Shown piece by piece: positions 6,730 to 13,972 of a stretch of 13,972 nt of DNA. The position numbers and the translations under genes were made by a program. Under the pieces are notes generated by a model. It saw only the letters and a list, made by a program, of their open reading frames with translations, had not been told where the DNA came from and made no database searches. Within the stretch, counting starts at the first letter, position 1. Every line of letters begins with the position of its first letter. The DNA comes from an uncultured bacterium (GTDB taxonomy: Bacteria > Planctomycetota > DG-23 > SLPQ01), in NCBI GenBank assembly GCA_937863625.1, contig CALMGO010000362.1, positions 1 to 13,972 of the forward strand. Reading direction: 5' to 3'.

Positions 6730-7931
6730 GCGCCTCCTCGATCCTCATCACTGACGACTACCTCCCGCACTTCGGAGGGTCACGCCTTTACTGCCACAAA
6801 GTCGCGTCCTTGCTTGCGCCTCGACTGAATGTCGTAACACGCGCGCGCCCCTTTACACGTGACTTCGACTCCGCGCTGACATACCCGCTCAGACGAGTCC
6901 CGCTGCGCGGCCGTTTCCTGCCTCCGCCTGCCGTTCTCGGAGAATTCCTCGACGCCGTATCGCTTTCGCGTGCAGCAGCTTCTCTCGTGCCTGACGCCTC
7001 CTCTGTGCTTGCCGGCGAAGTGAACCCCTCCGCCTTCGCCGCCGCGGCCGTCTCCGCGCTCACAGGCATTCCCTTTGGCGTTATCCTCCACGACGAGCCG
7101 ATGATGGGCGCCTCGCCTCTCGAAGCCCCTCTCCGGCGGTGGGTGCTCTCCCGCGCAAAGGCTATCATCGTGTCCTCGACCTTCCCGCTCAAAAGAGCAG
7201 GCCAGATCCTCGCGCAGAAGACTCCCGTCTTCACAGCCTTCCCTGGCGTAGATACGGCTGTCTTCTCACCAGGCGAGCCCGATTACACTCTACTGAAACG
7301 CATGGGGCTTCTCGGCACACCCTACCTGCTGTCCGTTGGCAGGCTCGTTCCCTACAAGAACGTGGCCGGCCTCATCGATGTTCTTACCCGCTTTTCGGGT
7401 GAAAATCTCTCTCTCGCCGTTGTCGGGGAGGGGCCTCAGAGCTCCGACTTGGAACGGCAAGCCGCCTCTCGTGGTCTCTCAGGCCGCGTTCGCTTTCTCG
7501 GCAAGGTCGACACTGACACGCTCGCCTGCCTCTACAGGGGCGCCCTGGCCTACGTGTTCCCGTCTCTCAGGTCGCACGGACTCCAGCACGAAGGCATCGG
7601 CATGGCCATGCTCGAAGCCGCCGCCTGCGGCTGTCCTCCCATTGCCAGTATCCACACAAGCGCGGACGATTTTATTGAAGACGGTCGAACGGGACTTGTG
7701 TTTGACCCGTACGAAAAGGGGGCCCTCGGGAAGGTTCTGTCGCGTATTATCCATGATCCGCCTCTGCGCGCATCTCTCTCCTCGGCCGCTGCTCGTAAGG
7801 CTCGCTCTCGTTTCACCTGGCAGGCCTGTGCAGCCTCCTTTGCCGAGGCTCTCGACTACCTTGACTCCGTGCCGGCGACACGCCATAAGTTCTTGCCTTT
7901 CGTAAAGTTAGCCTTCCTTTCGCGCCGATAA
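6726..7931 (+). CDS. GT4-family glycosyltransferase
   Basis: This is a 401-residue cytoplasmic retaining glycosyltransferase of the GT4, GT-B fold type. The N-terminal half begins ILITDDYLPHFGGSRLY, the usual acceptor-side opening with the glycine-rich loop. VGRLVPYKN begins the C-terminal nucleotide-sugar domain. VVGEGPQ and the EX7E motif (E289 in HEGIGMAML to E297) follow, then GCPPIAS and GRTGLVFDP, all standard for GT4. The start is GTG at 6726, overlapping the stop of the YfhO-like gene in GTGA. A longer open frame to 6666 would lie inside that gene and adds no family-like sequence. The shared stop and start suggest coupled translation. Donor and acceptor cannot be read from the sequence. 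The gene ends 48 bases before the ligase-type gene, which is in the same frame. Confidence 0.9.
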   Translation: MSASSILITDDYLPHFGGSRLYCHKVASLLAPRLNVVTRARPFTRDFDSALTYPLRRVPLRGRFLPPPAVLGEFLDAVSLSRAAASLVPDASSVLAGEVNPSAFAAAAVSALTGIPFGVILHDEPMMGASPLEAPLRRWVLSRAKAIIVSSTFPLKRAGQILAQKTPVFTAFPGVDTAVFSPGEPDYTLLKRMGLLGTPYLLSVGRLVPYKNVAGLIDVLTRFSGENLSLAVVGEGPQSSDLERQAASRGLSGRVRFLGKVDTDTLACLYRGALAYVFPSLRSHGLQHEGIGMAMLEAAACGCPPIASIHTSADDFIEDGRTGLVFDPYEKGALGKVLSRIIHDPPLRASLSSAAARKARSRFTWQACAASFAEALDYLDSVPATRHKFLPFVKLAFLSRR

Positions 7932-7979
7932 AGCAACTACCGGCTTGGCGTCTCTGACCCCTTTGTATCTGACGGGATA

Positions 7980-9470
7980 ATGTCTTCATCAAGCATCATT
8001 GAACCTGAGGTTTCCCGGCTATCTGCCAGGGACATTTTCGTGGCCTTGGCGGTTGTGCTGCCTCTTGCCGCCGTCATCGCGCCGTACCGTAGCGTCAACA
8101 TTCCTCAGCTCTTCATTGTCGGTGTTGCCGTTATGGGCGGTCTTCTCTGTGCCAAACTCGCCATCGAGGACGTAGAGCAGCTCCTTTTTGTATTTCTCCT
8201 CTACATGCCGTTTCAAAAGGTCCTGCCTGGGGATTTCGGCGGCTTTGCCCGTGCGGTGAATTTCACGAACGCCTTTCTCATGTTGCTCTTTGTCGGCTGG
8301 CTTGCGCGTTCGGCCGGCGGTCAAAAGACCTATGAGTCCAACAGATGGACTCTCCTCGACTTCGCGGTAGTTATTTTCTTGAGCATCATCACCATTTCAA
8401 TGACGGCCGAAGCCTTCCGCGAGACCTCCGACCTTCGCTACGAGACTCTCTCCGACCTCAAGCGCTGGCTGACGCCCTTCGCCGTCTATTTTCTCGTTAC
8501 CGCCATCGTGCGCTCTCCGCGCGCTATAAAGAAACTGCTTCTCGCCGTCATTGTCACCACCGCTGTAATCGGCCTGCTCGGCGTCAAGGAGTTCTGGATG
8601 GACATGGGCGGCGGCTCCCGGCACAACCTTGAGGAGATCCGCATCGAAGTAACCAGCGGCCCCTCAAATCTCGCCGCGCTTTTTGCCTATTATCTCCCCT
8701 ATATTGTTGCTCTCTGGATCTGCAACATCACGCGCCTTCTCTATTGGCCGCTCCTCTTTCCAATCCTCTGGTGCATGGACTCACTACGCACTACCTTCAG
8801 CCGTGGCGCCTCGGTCGCCTTTATCGCTGCTGTCGCCGTCATGGTATGGAAGCGAAGCAAGGCGGCTTTTATTGTCCTCGCAGTTATCATCTTCGCGATT
8901 GTTCAGTCCGGAAGTGTTAGTCTTCCATACAGCGTCTTCGGCAGAATGACCGGCACCTATCGCGCCGACCGGCCCGGTGATACCGTAACCGACAAACTCG
9001 ACAAGAGCGCCCGCACACGCGTCATCATCTGGACCGGCGGGGCGCAGATGGTGCGCGAGCACCCGCTTTTCGGCGTCGGCTACGGCCGCTTCCCTCAGGA
9101 AATAGGGAAATACGCTCCTGAGGTAGCCGGCAAAGACCCGCACAATAACTTCCTCAAGATCGCTGCCGAGATGGGCATCCCGGCGCTCCTCTCGTTTGTG
9201 TTCCTGCTTGGCCTGTGCTTTTGGCGCGGCGTCCGCCTCTATGGCAAGGTCGGTGACCCTCTCCTCAAGGCCATGCTCCTTGGATACGTGGGTTCAGTTG
9301 TGGGTCTTGCCGTGGCAAACGTCTTTGGCTCTCGCCTCGATAGCGACGAAATCACAACTCAGTTCTGGGCCATTACGGGAGGCGTGGTCGTCATCGAACG
9401 GCTTGTCCGTGCGCACCTTGCCGCCAGGGAGACGGCGGACGCCGAGGAAGGCGAGTATGCTGGAACGTAA
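7980..9470 (+). CDS. O-antigen ligase/polymerase-family membrane protein (Wzy/WaaL-like)
   Basis: This 496-residue polytopic membrane protein has about eleven hydrophobic segments. The signature of the O-antigen ligase/polymerase family is in the large periplasmic loop and the helix after it: RTRVIIWTGGAQMVREHPLFG, then GVGYGRF, then DPHNNFLKIAAEMG with H388. In WaaL-type enzymes the loop histidine and arginines are needed for transfer of the lipid-linked glycan. Sequence alone does not separate a Wzy polymerase from a ligase; with a Wzx-type flippase nearby, either is reasonable. The ATG at 7980 is the only start between the preceding stop and the first helix, but its ribosome-binding site is weak (GGGA, two bases away). 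The gene end overlaps the next start by 14 bases. Confidence 0.86.
   Translation: MSSSSIIEPEVSRLSARDIFVALAVVLPLAAVIAPYRSVNIPQLFIVGVAVMGGLLCAKLAIEDVEQLLFVFLLYMPFQKVLPGDFGGFARAVNFTNAFLMLLFVGWLARSAGGQKTYESNRWTLLDFAVVIFLSIITISMTAEAFRETSDLRYETLSDLKRWLTPFAVYFLVTAIVRSPRAIKKLLLAVIVTTAVIGLLGVKEFWMDMGGGSRHNLEEIRIEVTSGPSNLAALFAYYLPYIVALWICNITRLLYWPLLFPILWCMDSLRTTFSRGASVAFIAAVAVMVWKRSKAAFIVLAVIIFAIVQSGSVSLPYSVFGRMTGTYRADRPGDTVTDKLDKSARTRVIIWTGGAQMVREHPLFGVGYGRFPQEIGKYAPEVAGKDPHNNFLKIAAEMGIPALLSFVFLLGLCFWRGVRLYGKVGDPLLKAMLLGYVGSVVGLAVANVFGSRLDSDEITTQFWAITGGVVVIERLVRAHLAARETADAEEGEYAGT
9444..9451 (+). promoter_or_regulatory. Ribosome-binding site for the 9457 membrane protein gene
   Basis: GAGGAAGG lies inside the end of the ligase-type gene, five bases before ATG 9457. 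It sets the start there and argues against the much longer open frame that begins at 9196. Confidence 0.7.
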
Positions 9471-11091
9471 TGACTCTCTTGGGCGCATAAAGGCCGTATT
9501 CTTTCTGGCGGCTCTCTTCGTCTTTTACGTTTCTACGCGTCCGCTCGGCATCCACGTCAGCGACTCCTACGCATGGACTAATACTGTCGACAAGTCGGCG
9601 TACGCGTACTTCTTCCACCCTCACCACATTCTCTACATACCGCTTGCGTGGCGCTGGACGGAGCTTCTGCGCATCTTTTTCCCGGGACTTGACGTCTGGG
9701 CCGCCCTCGCCTCGTTGTCGGCGCTCTTTGGTTGTCTCGGCGTCGCCGCCGTCTACAGGATACTCAGAAGCTTTTCCGCAGGACTTTTGCCCGCCTGTGC
9801 GGGCGCTGCTCTTGTTGCCGTGAGTTTCGGTTACTGGTTCTTCGCCGGCGAAGCCGAGGTCTACGTCGTTTCGCTTTCGTTCGTCATGTGGTCGCTCTAT
9901 TTCCTGTCAAGGTCCCTCACAAATCCCGTCTCCAGCCGCAACGCCATTCTGGCCGGCGCTGCCGCCGGTCTTGCCGCTCTCTTCCACCAGACCGGTATCT
10001 TTCTTTTCGTGCCGGCGGCCTATGCTTTCCTCGGCGACCGTCGCACTTTTTCATTCAGAAGCATGGCCGCTTTCACCGCCGTCTTCGCTCTTGTCGTAGC
10101 ACCTGTCTACCTGTGCGTTGCTTGGGCTGTTCTACCGCAGTTCTCTCTGGCGCATTTTATCTCCTGGGTATTTCTCTTTGCCAGCAAGGGTTACGGGGGT
10201 TTCTCTTGGGGCTCCACGCTTCGCGCGCCGGTAGGCTTTGCGCGCGCCCTGGTTGGCGGCCAGATGTGCCTTGACTCCCTTCGCGGCATCGTGCCTCTTT
10301 CGTGGTCTCTTATTACAGGTTGCGTCCTGTCAGTCGCCGCGTTTGTTCTAACGGCCTTTCTTGCGATCAAAGGCCTTTTCGGCCAAAAGACGCTTACTGC
10401 CGGCGCGCGAAGGGTCCTGGTTATGCTGCTTGTCGCCTTCGCGACCTGGGCGGCCTTTGGAACCTATTTCGATGCGGTCAACTTCGAGTGGTGGACAATT
10501 CCTGTCGCGATTCTGCTGCTTGCCGTTGCGCTTGGAGCGTTGACTCTGCCGCGCCCGGCGGTAAAAAGCGTCTTCTGCGCGATACTCTGTCTGGCCGGTG
10601 CCAATTTCATCCTCGATTTCCAGTATCGCCGTAGCGAAAACGCTGATTTCCTGCAAGGCGCCGCACGCGACATCGTTGCCATGACTGCCGTTGACGACTG
10701 TATCATCGCCCCTTCCTATCTCGGGGTCCTCATTTGGCATGTCGACCCGGTGCGAAAAGTTTTCTGTCCTGACGAAGCCGTCCGGATATCGCCTCCCGGT
10801 TCCCCCTCAGGCCTGCTTCTGGGCGCGATGGCCTCGACCGAGATGTCTGGACGTTTCATCATTGCGGGCGCCGATCGCGACCCGCAGACCGCTGCGTTCG
10901 TTGCCGCCCTTCTCGACCCCGTTCCTGAGTCGGAAAAGGTCGTCATTGGCAGAATACGTTTTCTGACTGGCGCGCGTGGCATTGTAAGTAGCGTCTCCGA
11001 CGTGCCTGTTATTGCTGTGTCGCAGCAGTGTCTTTTGCGTGACGCGCCTCATAACACGCTTGCGTTGGCGCCGAATAGGGGGGGAATGTGA
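9457..11091 (+). CDS. Large GT-C-like membrane protein, substrate unknown
   Basis: This 544-residue membrane protein has a first helix around residues 13-30 and about ten hydrophobic segments up to roughly residue 390, then a soluble C-terminal part. The first outer loop carries SDSYAW and then HPHHILY (from residue 54), which recalls the acidic and HP-rich loop of GT-C enzymes such as the DUF2723/PMT-like group. YWFFAGEAEVYVVSLSF is also like the second conserved block of that group, where an acidic residue followed by VY is usual. I do not recognise a specific named family. The C-terminal part contains WHVDPVRKVFCPDE and looks like a beta-rich periplasmic region. The start is ATG 9457, overlapping the previous gene by 14 bases, with a strong GAGGAAGG site. 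The likely role is transfer of a sugar from a polyprenyl-phosphate donor, alongside the YfhO-like protein (inference). Confidence 0.72.
   Translation: MLERNDSLGRIKAVFFLAALFVFYVSTRPLGIHVSDSYAWTNTVDKSAYAYFFHPHHILYIPLAWRWTELLRIFFPGLDVWAALASLSALFGCLGVAAVYRILRSFSAGLLPACAGAALVAVSFGYWFFAGEAEVYVVSLSFVMWSLYFLSRSLTNPVSSRNAILAGAAAGLAALFHQTGIFLFVPAAYAFLGDRRTFSFRSMAAFTAVFALVVAPVYLCVAWAVLPQFSLAHFISWVFLFASKGYGGFSWGSTLRAPVGFARALVGGQMCLDSLRGIVPLSWSLITGCVLSVAAFVLTAFLAIKGLFGQKTLTAGARRVLVMLLVAFATWAAFGTYFDAVNFEWWTIPVAILLLAVALGALTLPRPAVKSVFCAILCLAGANFILDFQYRRSENADFLQGAARDIVAMTAVDDCIIAPSYLGVLIWHVDPVRKVFCPDEAVRISPPGSPSGLLLGAMASTEMSGRFIIAGADRDPQTAAFVAALLDPVPESEKVVIGRIRFLTGARGIVSSVSDVPVIAVSQQCLLRDAPHNTLALAPNRGGM
11077..11084 (+). 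promoter_or_regulatory. G-rich ribosome-binding site for the 11091 gene
   Basis: AGGGGGGG, six bases before ATG 11091, serves as the Shine-Dalgarno site and also codes for the last glycines of the preceding gene. It contains a run of seven G (11078-11084), so a slip would shift the stop of the upstream gene and change the spacing for this start. Confidence 0.6.
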
Positions 11092-12230
11092 TGCGCTCTC
11101 CCCGAAAGTGCAGGATACTCTTTGTCATTCACCACATGGGTGTCGGCGGTGCGCAGAAGCAACTCGCCCGCACTGTGAACCTGCTCGACCGCGAGCGCTT
11201 CCAGTCTGACGTTGTCTGCATTACGCGCGGCGGAGCAAACCTGGACTCGATATCCGACGTGCACGGAAAATACATTCTTGGAGCGGCCAAAGTCTACGAT
11301 GCGCGCGGTTTGGCGGCCACCCTTAGGCTTTCCGCCATCATTCGTTCCGGCGCCTATGACATAGTCGAAGCGTACCTCCCAGCCGCCCACTTGCTGTGCG
11401 CTCTTGCCCTGTGCGGCTCGAAACACACTGCCCTTATCGCCTCTCGCCGAAATCTCGCGTCCCTCGACCCTACGTGGTTTGCCCGGCTGGCGCCTCTGCT
11501 CAACCGCGCCACGTGGCTTTCCATCGCCAATTCGCGCTCGGTCAAGCGCTCGGTAATCGAGCGCTACGATTTAAACCCTTCGAAGGTCTTCCTTCTGCCT
11601 AACATAGCCGAACGCGCCGTAGCCTCTTTCTCTCGTGCTGATGCGCGCTCGCGCCTGGGGCTTGGCGACGGGCAGTATGCTGTCGCCGCCGCCGCCACCT
11701 TTTCTCCCGTAAAGGACTATCCCACCATCATTCGTGCATTTGCCGGCCTGCGCCGGTCAGGCCGTGAGGCCGTCCTCCTGCTGGCGGGGGAGGGGGGATG
11801 CCTCGGGGAATGTGCCGCCCTTGCCCGTTCGCTCGACCTCAACGGTGAAGTACGCTTTCTCGGCTCTGTAAAGGAGGTTGCTTCGGTCTTAGCGGCTGCC
11901 GACGCCTTTGTGCACGCCTCCAGGAGTGAGGGTATGTCCAATTCCGTACTCGAAGCCATGTCTGCCGGCCTGCCGATTGTTGCCTCTGACATTCCCGCCA
12001 ACCGCGAGGCCCTCGGCCGGGAAGGTGCTTTTTTCTTTTCTCCAGGCGACTGGCGGGGTTGTCTGCAGGGACTCGTGACTTTTGCCGATGATACGGCTGT
12101 GGCAGTTGATACCGGTATGTCCGCCCGCCGGCGAGCTATTCGTCTTTTTGACGGCAAGAGGACTATGCGCCGGCGTGAGAGACTTTACCTTCGCATCCAG
12201 GACGCTATAAATGCCTTTGACAAGCCCTGA
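11091..12230 (+). CDS. GT4-family glycosyltransferase
   Basis: This is a 379-residue cytoplasmic GT4 enzyme. The opening ILFVIHHMGVGGAQKQL is the classic acceptor-side glycine loop. SIANSRSVKRSVIERY and the PNIAE segment are the linker regions seen in capsule and O-antigen transferases. In the C-terminal domain, FSPVKDYPTIIRAF, LLAGEGG and VRFLGSVKEV bind the nucleotide sugar, and EX7E is E280 to E288 in SEGMSNSVLEAMS. GLPIVASDIPANRE follows. The ATG at 11091 shares one base with the upstream stop (TGATG). A GTG at 11088 is possible and would add one methionine, but the spacing to the G-rich site favours ATG. The gene ends in a 20-base overlap with the radical-SAM-like gene. Sugar specificity is unknown. 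Confidence 0.92.
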   Translation: MRSPRKCRILFVIHHMGVGGAQKQLARTVNLLDRERFQSDVVCITRGGANLDSISDVHGKYILGAAKVYDARGLAATLRLSAIIRSGAYDIVEAYLPAAHLLCALALCGSKHTALIASRRNLASLDPTWFARLAPLLNRATWLSIANSRSVKRSVIERYDLNPSKVFLLPNIAERAVASFSRADARSRLGLGDGQYAVAAAATFSPVKDYPTIIRAFAGLRRSGREAVLLLAGEGGCLGECAALARSLDLNGEVRFLGSVKEVASVLAAADAFVHASRSEGMSNSVLEAMSAGLPIVASDIPANREALGREGAFFFSPGDWRGCLQGLVTFADDTAVAVDTGMSARRRAIRLFDGKRTMRRRERLYLRIQDAINAFDKP

Positions 12231-13278
12231 TCACAAAGGAATCATCGCCAACGGGCGTTTGATGGCCTCCGCCCTTTACCCGTTGCTCACCAATCAGGCC
12301 CTCAAACTCCATAGTGTCTTGAGAGCTGCCTCCCGCGCCGAGAATGCTGCGTTTCCCACGTTTATTACCTTGGAATTGCCAGTCCCGGCCGCCGATGGTG
12401 CCCACGGGCAGGGCGCCCTTGGTCGCCTTGCGCGCTTCTTTAACGGCCGCGGCGCCCCCGCCAAGACCGACTACCTGCGCTTCATTAACACGCTGCCATC
12501 CGGCGCGACGCTCGCTCTTGCCGGCCCGGAGCCGCTTGAGTCTCCTCACTTCCAGGCGGTTCTTTTTCAGGCCGACGCTCGTTCGCTCGATGTTGAAATC
12601 TCCACCTGCGGGCGGCGTCTCGATGAATGCGCACCTGTCATCTACGGCCTCGGCGTTGCCCGCGTGAGGCTCTCGATTTTCGGCCCGGAATCCGTGCACA
12701 ACGATGTCGTAGGCTCCTCGCGCTCCTTCAAAGATGCCGTCAGGGGGTCACTGGCCCTTGCCGGATTGCGCGACTCCACAACACGCCCCAGCCTCGTCGT
12801 GGACTTGAGGCCCGTCCCCGCTTCCTTTGGGCGCTTTGAAGAAATGGTTGAATGCGCTCTCGTCATCGGCGCTGACCTCGTGATAATGCATTATCCGATG
12901 CTTCAGGGTTCTCCCTCGCCCGCCGACGCTGCTTCCTGCGCCGACGAACTGAGCCGTCTGCGACGGCGATATCGCACCGCGCCCCTTCGTTTCTTTCCGG
13001 ACCTTGCCGGTGGAGATGCCGAGCGCTTTATCCTGGGTGATATGCTTTCAGTGGGGCCGGCCAGATGCTCGCATCCGTGGCGAGGTGTTCGTGTGGATAC
13101 CGATGGTAAAATAACGATATGCGATTCCTATGCTATCGGGGACCTTCGGACGGACTCCCTTGAAAGTGTCTATAACTGCGAAGCGGCGCGTTCGCTCCGG
13201 AGAAATATCAAACGCGGCCTGCTTCCCGGCTGCCAAAAGTGTGTCGGCCGTTTCCAAAGCGAGGACGCTCTCAGGTGA
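12211..13278 (+). CDS. Radical-SAM-like protein with SPASM-type C-terminus but no CX3CX2C motif
   Basis: This 355-residue protein has the shape of a radical SAM enzyme. ITLEL (residues 52-56) is where the first barrel strand and the CX3CX2C motif should be, yet the next residues are PVPAADGAHGQG, and no cysteine occurs before C133. The next landmarks are kept: LAGPEPLESPHF (GPEPL at 105-109) in place of GGEPL, VEISTCGRRL in place of the TNG strand, and RLSIFGPESVHNDVVG. The C-terminus looks like SPASM: C286 in RCSHPWRGVRVDTDGKI, C304 in TICDSY, then GDLRTDSLESVYN, then C341 and C344 in PGCQKC. These four could bind one auxiliary 4Fe-4S cluster. The SAM cluster cannot form normally, so the catalytic role is probably lost or replaced. 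ATG 12211 has CAGGA eight bases upstream; ATG 12262 is an alternative. Function is unknown. Confidence 0.75.
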   Translation: MPLTSPDHKGIIANGRLMASALYPLLTNQALKLHSVLRAASRAENAAFPTFITLELPVPAADGAHGQGALGRLARFFNGRGAPAKTDYLRFINTLPSGATLALAGPEPLESPHFQAVLFQADARSLDVEISTCGRRLDECAPVIYGLGVARVRLSIFGPESVHNDVVGSSRSFKDAVRGSLALAGLRDSTTRPSLVVDLRPVPASFGRFEEMVECALVIGADLVIMHYPMLQGSPSPADAASCADELSRLRRRYRTAPLRFFPDLAGGDAERFILGDMLSVGPARCSHPWRGVRVDTDGKITICDSYAIGDLRTDSLESVYNCEAARSLRRNIKRGLLPGCQKCVGRFQSEDALR

Positions 13279-13972
13279 CACAGAGCCTCGAAATACTTTC
13301 CCCTGCGGGGCCGGCCCCGCTGCGCCCCTCACACAGTCATCCTCGCATCGCGTTTCTCGTGTCCCAGTTCCCCGAAACGCACGAGACCTTTATACTCCGT
13401 GAATTCACCGCCCTTGCCGACCTTGGCCTCGACTTTGTCATCCTGAGCCTCAAGCCATGCCGCGATCAGGTTGTCCAGACTGAGGCTGCTCGCTTTCTCG
13501 ACCGCACATACTATCCGTCTGCTGGCGGTCCTCTGATGGCTGGGCGCCCGTCTCTCTTGCGCCTCGCCCGTGACACGGGCCGCGCCCTTCCCTGGGCCCG
13601 TTCCCCGATCAAATGCGCCTACATCACCTGGGCTTCGCGAAGCCTCGCGCGTATTGCCTGCGCGTTAGGGGTCGGGCATATCCATGCGCACTGGGCGACT
13701 GCTCCAGTATCCGCCGCTGTTCAGATGTCGCACATCCTTGGCGTTCCGTTCAGTTTTACCGCTCACGCGTGGGATATCTACGCCGGTGACGCCCGCCTCC
13801 CGCAAAAGGCCCGCGGTGCTCGCTTCATCACGACGTGCACAGCGGCCAATGTCGAGTTTCTCCGCTCAGTCCTCCCACCTGCCGACCGGGACAAGGTAAT
13901 CCTCAACTATCACGGTGTCCCGGACACTCCCGATCGAAGAAACTTTTCATCTCACAATGGCCCGCTTAAGAT
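13275..13972 (+). CDS. WcaL/AmsK-like GT4 glycosyltransferase, 3' end outside window
   Basis: About 232 residues of the N-terminal half of a GT4 enzyme are visible, and the frame stays open to the window end. The pattern matches the colanic-acid WcaL/amylovoran AmsK group: RIAFLVSQFPETHETFILRE with the ETFI core, then HIHAHWATAP (residues 135-144) and PFSFTAHAWDIYAG (with H164), which form part of the acceptor and donor cleft. The nucleotide-sugar domain with its EX7E motif should lie beyond the window. The start is GTG at 13275, sharing GTGA with the stop of the radical-SAM-like gene. The first 23 or so residues are proline-rich and fit no domain, so a start nearer the RIAFLV strand cannot be excluded, though I see no better one. 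Sugar specificity is unknown. Confidence 0.88.
   Translation, partial: MTQSLEILSPAGPAPLRPSHSHPRIAFLVSQFPETHETFILREFTALADLGLDFVILSLKPCRDQVVQTEAARFLDRTYYPSAGGPLMAGRPSLLRLARDTGRALPWARSPIKCAYITWASRSLARIACALGVGHIHAHWATAPVSAAVQMSHILGVPFSFTAHAWDIYAGDARLPQKARGARFITTCTAANVEFLRSVLPPADRDKVILNYHGVPDTPDRRNFSSHNGPLK

Noticed and set aside
7945..7971. Possible promoter TTGGCG, 15 bases, TATCTG in the gap before the ligase-type gene
   Set aside because: Both boxes are weak and the spacing is short; in GC-rich DNA this can occur by chance, and the operon layout does not need it.
9196..9456. N-terminal extension of the 9457 membrane protein
   Set aside because: It is an out-of-frame reading of the ligase-type gene; ATG 9457 has a strong ribosome-binding site.
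12361..12440. Frameshift that hides a CX3CX2C motif in the radical-SAM-like gene
   Set aside because: I read the other two forward frames over this stretch and found only isolated cysteines, so no single shift restores the motif.

Overview
The window is a single, tightly packed, plus-strand gene cluster for making and exporting a cell-surface polysaccharide. It holds twelve genes, and the first and last run off the window edges. Coding density is close to complete. The largest gap between genes is 48 bases, and most neighbours touch or overlap by 1 to 20 bases, so one long transcript with translational coupling is likely. I see no RNA genes, mobile elements, CRISPR arrays or convincing terminators. 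The DNA is GC-rich, and five of the eleven visible starts are GTG or TTG. The organism cannot be named from this alone. A tyrosine autokinase followed directly by an ExeA-like ATPase is typical of exosortase (PEP-CTERM)-type exopolysaccharide loci of Gram-negative bacteria. A heptose-phosphate phosphatase also fits a diderm. I cannot assign a phylum.

Layout: 1-737 is the C-terminal part of a CpsD/CapB-type tyrosine kinase. 743-1549 is an ExeA-like AAA ATPase. 1558-2259 is a DPM1-like GT2 transferase expected to make a polyprenyl-phosphate sugar. 2259-2840 is GmhB, heptose bisphosphate phosphatase. 2842-4299 is a Wzx-type flippase. 4345-6729 is a YfhO-family membrane protein. 6726-7931 is a GT4 glycosyltransferase. 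7980-9470 is an O-antigen ligase/polymerase-type membrane protein. 9457-11091 is a second large GT-C-like membrane protein. 11091-12230 is another GT4. 12211-13278 is a radical-SAM-like protein that keeps a SPASM-type C-terminus but has no CX3CX2C motif. 13275 to the end is the start of a WcaL/AmsK-like GT4.

How the genes may work together (inference): the three cytoplasmic GT4 enzymes build a lipid-linked repeat unit, possibly containing a heptose whose precursor needs GmhB. The flippase moves it across the inner membrane and the ligase/polymerase joins or transfers it. The DPM1-like enzyme would supply an undecaprenyl-phosphate sugar to one or both GT-C-like proteins, which would decorate the glycan on the outer face of the membrane. 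The kinase, with its tyrosine-rich tail, and the ATPase would control chain length and export.

The most unusual item is the 12211-13278 protein, which looks like a radical SAM enzyme that has lost its SAM-binding cluster while keeping auxiliary-cluster cysteines. Next come an uninterrupted run of ten G bases inside the GT2 gene and the altered Walker B motif of the ExeA-like ATPase.
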